A program made the position numbers and the translations under genes. The notes below the pieces were generated by a model that saw nothing but the letters and a program-made list of their open reading frames with translations, did not search any database and was not told the DNA's origin. A stretch of 64,000 bases of DNA. Origin: Monarcha castaneiventris obscurior. Lineage: Eukaryota > Chordata > Aves > Passeriformes > Monarchidae. Of the stretch, positions 58,846-64,000 are shown piece after piece; position 1 is the stretch's first letter; each line of letters opens with the position of its first letter. The stretch covers positions 11,500,001 to 11,564,000 of the forward strand of contig JAMPIT010000890.1 in the NCBI GenBank assembly GCA_026261815.1, read 5' to 3'.

Positions 58846-61800
58846 GTCTCTGTGTGAGCTTTAGTTTTAAGACACAAACAGCATGATATTGCAATCTGAC
58901 AATTATTGCAGAAATTAATTAATATAGGAATAGGGTAATAGTATACAAAAGGAATCTACACTAGAAAAGTTAAAAGCATAATGTGTAATGTCAGGTTTCA
59001 TGGTTTGTGATGACGCTGAGGTTTGCTTTCTTGGTGTTTCCTTCCCTTGAACACTGCTGATCATGTTTCCTTGCATGATGCGCTAATTATCAATTTCAGT
59101 GAGTTATAAAGTCTAAAATTAAGTTGTGATAAGTTTCTAGACAACTTGTTTATATGGTAAGGCCTAATCATGACTGTCATCCTCATAAGATTTTTTGAAA
59201 TATCATGAGGTGATTAACACTGGAAAATAAGCAGCAGTTTCAGTGGGAGACTGAGGAGTAGTTTTTATTCCTGTAATGTTTATAAATGACAGTAGTATTA
59301 CCAGTACTGATGATAGGGTGAAAAATTACAGTAATGTGAGGGTAAAATAAGACAACAGAGGAAATGGCAAAATGGAAAAAGTAATCCAGATAGAAGAGAT
59401 TATTAAAAAGACTGATAGAATAGGGTGGTGAAAATGGAGGCTGGTTTTGTGGAATGCCTGGGGGTTCAATAATTCAATTAACAGTACCAGAATAATTAAA
59501 ACTTTGGGCAAACTGTTACCTTCTACGATCCAAAAGGTCCATCTGGGTAACAAGGCAACTAAAATCCTGGAAAATATGATCGTGCAGGGAACCTTGCTGT
59601 TATATGCAAAGCTGGCAAAGTAATGGTTGTCACAACTGAAGCCCTGAAACACTTTATGAGAGTAAGCACAGGAGGAATTTCTTTCAGCTATGTAATAAGC
59701 GTTTGGAAAATTTATCAGATGAATGCATAAATGAAAACTGAAACAAAAAATATTGCTTTATTCTAGACCTGTTGCTCCTTTAACTCGAGGTTTTTAAACC
59801 ATGTGAAGCTACATCAACTGACTTCTTCTCAAATGCACTACATGTAACCTATAAAGGGTTACTTATGAAAAAGATTGAGAAATTGTTGCTAGTCACCTGG
59901 AAAAACCTTGTGAGCTCAAACTGTGTGGTGTTCTTATGCTGCTGTGTAGAGGGAACTGCTCAATCTCAGCAGCAACAAGCTATGGTTGAAGTTATGTGGT
60001 ATTGAGTTGCCTTTTAAATACCTAAGGTTCAGTAGCTAAAGTTTGTTTCAACATAGAAATAATACAGATTTGTCATTTTGATTTGGGGTTGAAATCTGTT
60101 TTTCTGGGTTTTGCATATATAAACTAAGTCATGGTTTGTTCTTTTTCTTTAATTTATTGTATTCTTATTCAGTTTCTACTTTTCTTCAGCTAAACAGTTT
60201 TGTGGCTTGTGTGACACACATTTTAAATTATTTTTCTTATTATCTTTTAACAGACTTTCCTCATAAGTGGATAGTAATGTGAAACAATTGTTAACTGATT
60301 TATGAACAGGTAAGTTAGATGATGATTGGTTGGTAGGAAAAAAGAGTCAATAAATCAGAGAAGTCTGATCTGTTCTCATAGAAGGGAAATGGATGTCATA
60401 AAATCCATTTTTCAGTCCTTTTTCACATTCTGGAACTTCGAAGATAACAGGTCAGCAGTAAATCACTTTATTATTGCTGTAATGTGATGCTGACAGTTTG
60501 AGGCAGAACATTTATAAGAAAGGGGTGTTTTAGAAGAACATACAATTAAAATGAAAGAAAGGCTACAGTTCCTCACAGCTGAGCATTCTGTGGTAAGAAT
60601 TTTGCCTTTGTTTTGGATAAAGACAGCCTTGATTTAAATCCTTAACCAAATGCCCCAGCACGGCATCATGTGCAAGTCCACTGATTATAGCCAGCTAGTT
60701 CTCTCCTGATCTGTCTTTCTGAATCTATTTGTCCATTATTTCGTCTTTACTCCTAAAGAAAAAGCTTTAGCACTATATTCTCCCAGCATTAAAACTTGAA
60801 AGAATGCACTTGAACTATTTTGAAGAAAGCAAGGGAAATGTGCATTTTTTTGTCGTTGGGGTTAGAACTTGGGTTTGGGGAGTGGGGCAAGGGATGATGC
60901 TTAAGTAATTCTTTTCTTTTTCTGCTGTCTCAAGAAAGGTTAAATTTCTTTCCTCCTCATGGTTATATATACTGTATGCATACGTTTTTTCCTTTTAGGT
61001 AGTTTGAGTGACATAGTGTTCAGGAAAAATTTCATGCCAGTCTATTGAGGTGCTTCTTTCATGAAGGCTGGAAAGAGGGCTGAAAGCTTGGCCATACATT
61101 TAAAATAGCATAGTTATATTGTGCATGAAGAGCAACTGTTTATTCCAACTCAAGGTGTAATGGAGTACTTGAATGCAAATTTTTCTGGGGAGAGGAAGAA
61201 AGGACAAAATTATTATTGCTAAATGAAGTATTACATCTTATGGACATAAGTGGATATTTTGTGAGGAGTGTAGTCTTTATTTAAACAACTGTATGATCCT
61301 TGTGATTAGGCATAAATCTTCAGGATGTGAATCACTGGTGTTTCATGCTCTGCCTGAATCTGCAACTATTGAGTAACAGCATCATGATAGCAGGTGCTGA
61401 GTTACAGCCTCAGTGGCATGTCAGCCTCTAGGATCAGTATAACTGCTTAATTACTGCCAACTTATAGGACAGTACAGGACTGATCATATTGCAGATTTAC
61501 AAAATGCCTAAGGAGTGTTTTCTTGCAGCACTCCAGATGAAGCCAAGGGGAAATCCCATTTCTTATTTCTACCTTTTATGATGAAAAAAAGGGCTTGAGT
61601 TAGTCATTAAATGATAGACTTATGGACACTCCACTATTCTCGAGTTCACAACAAATTTACAGTTGTAAATAATTCTTAGTTTGGCAGCTCAGGTGATGAT
61701 ATTCAGGGTCATCTTCTTCTAACTGACCCTTGTCCAAAATACTTGTGAAGGAATAGACCTTTTGTTTTTTACCTGGTCTGCAGGGAGCAGGCGCTGGAAC

Positions 61801-63449
61801 ACAAAAGCTGATGATTGTTCCATTGTTTGCAGCCCTTTTAGTCAAATATTTAGAAGCCAAGAGTCTGGTCATTAGTACCGAAATATTAATGCCTGTTTAA
61901 AATAAAGCTTTGTGTCTTAAGGACTACTTGCTGGTTTGTCAGATTTCACCCTGAGCTATTTTCTTCTAGTTTTTCACTGAGTAAGGACAGATCTTGGACT
62001 GATAGAAAGTGCAGTGGCTTAGCTGAAACCCACAGCAGCACCAAATTTTACCTTGTCTGTGAACTTTCCCTGGTAAAGCAGGGTAATTAGTAATAGGGTT
62101 ATGTTATGTGATTTATTGTTGCTGCCTAACTGGGCAACAGGAAAGTTGTTAGTAGTACAGGCAGCATTGCTTCCCACTGACAATGAATTTTATCTGTGAA
62201 AATAATTCATTTAACTGAGTGTAAATACAAGGAAAGATTAGGAGATAAACTGTCTTTATAACTAAAGGTTTGTATTAGTGCCTCTATGTGGGTCCAAACA
62301 GAAGGCATGTGGCCTACAGACTTTTACGATAAATGCCTGCTCACATCTCAAATCCATTGAGTAGAATTTTTTTACCATATGTTAATAATTATTAATATTT
62401 ATTTGTAAATAAATAGCTTAATAGAAAAACCTTTTCTTCGATTTTTCTTGCACTTGTGGGTGTGCAGTACTGGCTCTAATCCCCACCTCCCCTTTTAATT
62501 TTAGTTGTCAGGTTACTTCAGCATACAAGGGAACGTGGTGTACTGGTTGAAATGTACACTGATAACACAGTAAATTCTCAACAGACCTTGATGAACATCA
62601 GCAAGGAGTACTTCTTAAGAAATTGTAGTGAGTTCACTTCTTATTTTCAGCTTTTTGTTCTATTTGCATCTGTAAGAACTAAGAAAGATTGAGCAAGTAA
62701 GAAAGTGGGAATAGAGAAAAACATCATAAAGCTAAGAGGCAGGCTGCAGATTTTGGATCATGTAATAGTAACAGTTTTACTGTTGTTGGATAAGAAGTTT
62801 TTTCTGGACTGCTTTTGAATATAAATAAAGTATCAATTTAGCCTTTTGACACTAATTCATCAAAGCTAGAAATATTTTTGAATACTAAGACTCAACAGTA
62901 CATCAATCATAAGGATTAATGGTAAGACTTCTTAAAATCATAAAATTTAAAATTATAGACTAGAGGTTAGAATTAAATTGTCCATAGGCAACTGTACTGA
63001 ATGATTTTCAAAGGCAATGTGTGCAAAGAAAATTATGGCTGTTCAAACAAAGTAATTCAAATCTTACCAGAATTAATCAGGAAGAAGGCAGAATGATAAT
63101 ATCTTAATTCAAGTATCTCAGTTAGCAACGGATCTAATTTAGTGGGACTCTTAAAAAGTCCCCTGAGAAGGAGAGGAGCTCATATTCCAGAGGACAGAGT
63201 AGTTTTCTTCTTTATTTAGCAATGACGTATTTAAGTCAAATTTTCCTTGCCCACTTTAATACTAAGATAAAACTGTGTCTACACAGAACTGGCTTCCAGG
63301 GATAACTGAGTGAGATGATAGTGTCTGTTTTCAAAGCATCTATTGATTTTAGACTATATTACATAATTTTGTAGAAAATAGTAAAATAGAACACTTTTCA
63401 TCTCTTTAGAATCAATGGAATAGAAATATCAGGAGGTTTTGATTAAAAA

Positions 63450-63520
63450 TTGATATAGAATTGTAGAATAATGTAAGTTGGAGAAGTTCCCTAAGATCAT
63501 GAAGTCCATTCATTGCTGTG
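63450..63520 (-). mobile_element. Small CR1 relic
   Basis: tatagaattgtagaataatgtaagttggagaagttccctaagatcatgaagtcca resembles the reversed CR1 tail, strongly mutated. Confidence 0.6.
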
Positions 63521-63571
63521 TATGAGAAGGGAATTAATATTGTATTGATTTGGTTATAAGTGGAAATTTGC

Positions 63572-63595
63572 TGGAGAATAGTGCACTATTCTCCA
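63572..63595. repeat. Perfect 24-bp palindrome
   Basis: tggagaatagtg followed directly by its reverse complement cactattctcca, with no spacer. Confidence 0.95.
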
Positions 63596-64000
63596 ATATA
63601 AAAATAAGAAGTTGCACTATGTTTGTTATTATACCAAACATCTTGCAAACTTTAGACATATGCATTTTCTTTGTGGCCAGATTGCACACTCACAGAATCC
63701 TGACACAGCTGTGAAACAGAGCTACTTCTTTGTTATTTCTGAGGGTGAAGCGATGATATTTTTATGGTAACGAGGAGTCTGTGTAAATTGAAGATGGTTC
63801 CTATTTTGATGAGCATCACTTACAGAAGGACTTTTTAATATTGCAGAATGCAGACAGGAACTAATCTCACTCTTTGGAGTATACTACTATGGGACACCTC
63901 ACATAAGGTGCATCTTTATTTTCAATGAATTGTTTTTGCTATATTCTATTATTCCGTGTGAAATTTTATCAGACTCCGGATTTTTTCTGCAGTCCATTGA

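Larger units (their letters stand above)
58846..64000. other. Gene-free AT-rich stretch
   Basis: No exon or RNA gene can be supported. It contains a CR1 relic near 63,450-63,520 and a perfect palindrome at 63,572-63,595. Confidence 0.55.

Noticed and set aside
63845..63908. Possible plus-strand exon after ttgcag near the right edge
   Set aside because: A 20-codon open piece before a GT, but nothing recognisable and no partner exon.

Overview
The window looks like vertebrate nuclear DNA, most likely from a bird and probably a songbird. It has compact, intron-rich genes, CpG-island promoters, many 5'-truncated CR1 LINE fragments (mostly in minus orientation, ending in the usual 'cacagaatcat' tail), and endogenous-retrovirus solo LTRs. 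Three protein-coding genes can be supported, all on the minus strand. Most of the remaining open reading frames are chance frames in introns, CR1 fragments or GC-rich promoters.

Region 1 (about 329-11,990) is the 5' part of CENPE, the kinetochore kinesin-7. Fifteen coding exons join in frame into 495 residues: the complete motor domain (P-loop, switch I, switch II), the neck and the start of the coiled coil. The rest lies left of the window. Its promoter is a CpG island with a CCAAT box and a TTTGAA (CHR-like) element in the arrangement known from G2/M genes, plus a G-run array.

Region 2 (about 12,560-20,060) is a complete radial spoke head gene of the RSPH4A/RSPH6A family (six exons, 556 residues), with a CpG-island promoter and a poly(A) signal. 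Its stop codon is only about 1.3 kb upstream of the CENPE start codon. A CR1 fragment lies between the two genes.

Region 3 (20.1-43.2 kb) holds two CR1 fragments, a few short tandem repeats and otherwise AT-rich sequence in which I see no gene.

Region 4 (43.2-56.6 kb) is the most interesting part. A divergent RNF4-like (SUMO-targeted ubiquitin ligase) gene lies between two about 530-bp solo LTRs of the same type and orientation. The gene keeps the RNF4 start, SUMO-interaction-like motifs, a full C3HC4 RING and the YHPVYF tail. In its middle it carries tandem copies of two exon types. One type (55 nt, phase 2 to 0) is visibly a copy of the exon encoding the first half of the RING, with both zinc-ligand cysteines of that half lost. 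One pair of copies has fused into a single exon, one copy has shifted frame, and one can only be skipped. The path I propose (ten coding segments, 1,017 nt, 338 residues) stays open throughout.

Region 5 (56.6-64 kb) has a longer, decayed CR1, a small CR1 relic and a perfect 24-bp palindrome, with no gene I can support.

Functionally, CENPE acts at mitotic kinetochores, the RSPH gene in motile cilia and the RNF4-like gene in SUMO-dependent ubiquitylation. They share no obvious pathway. Their human counterparts are not neighbours, so the arrangement is itself worth checking.
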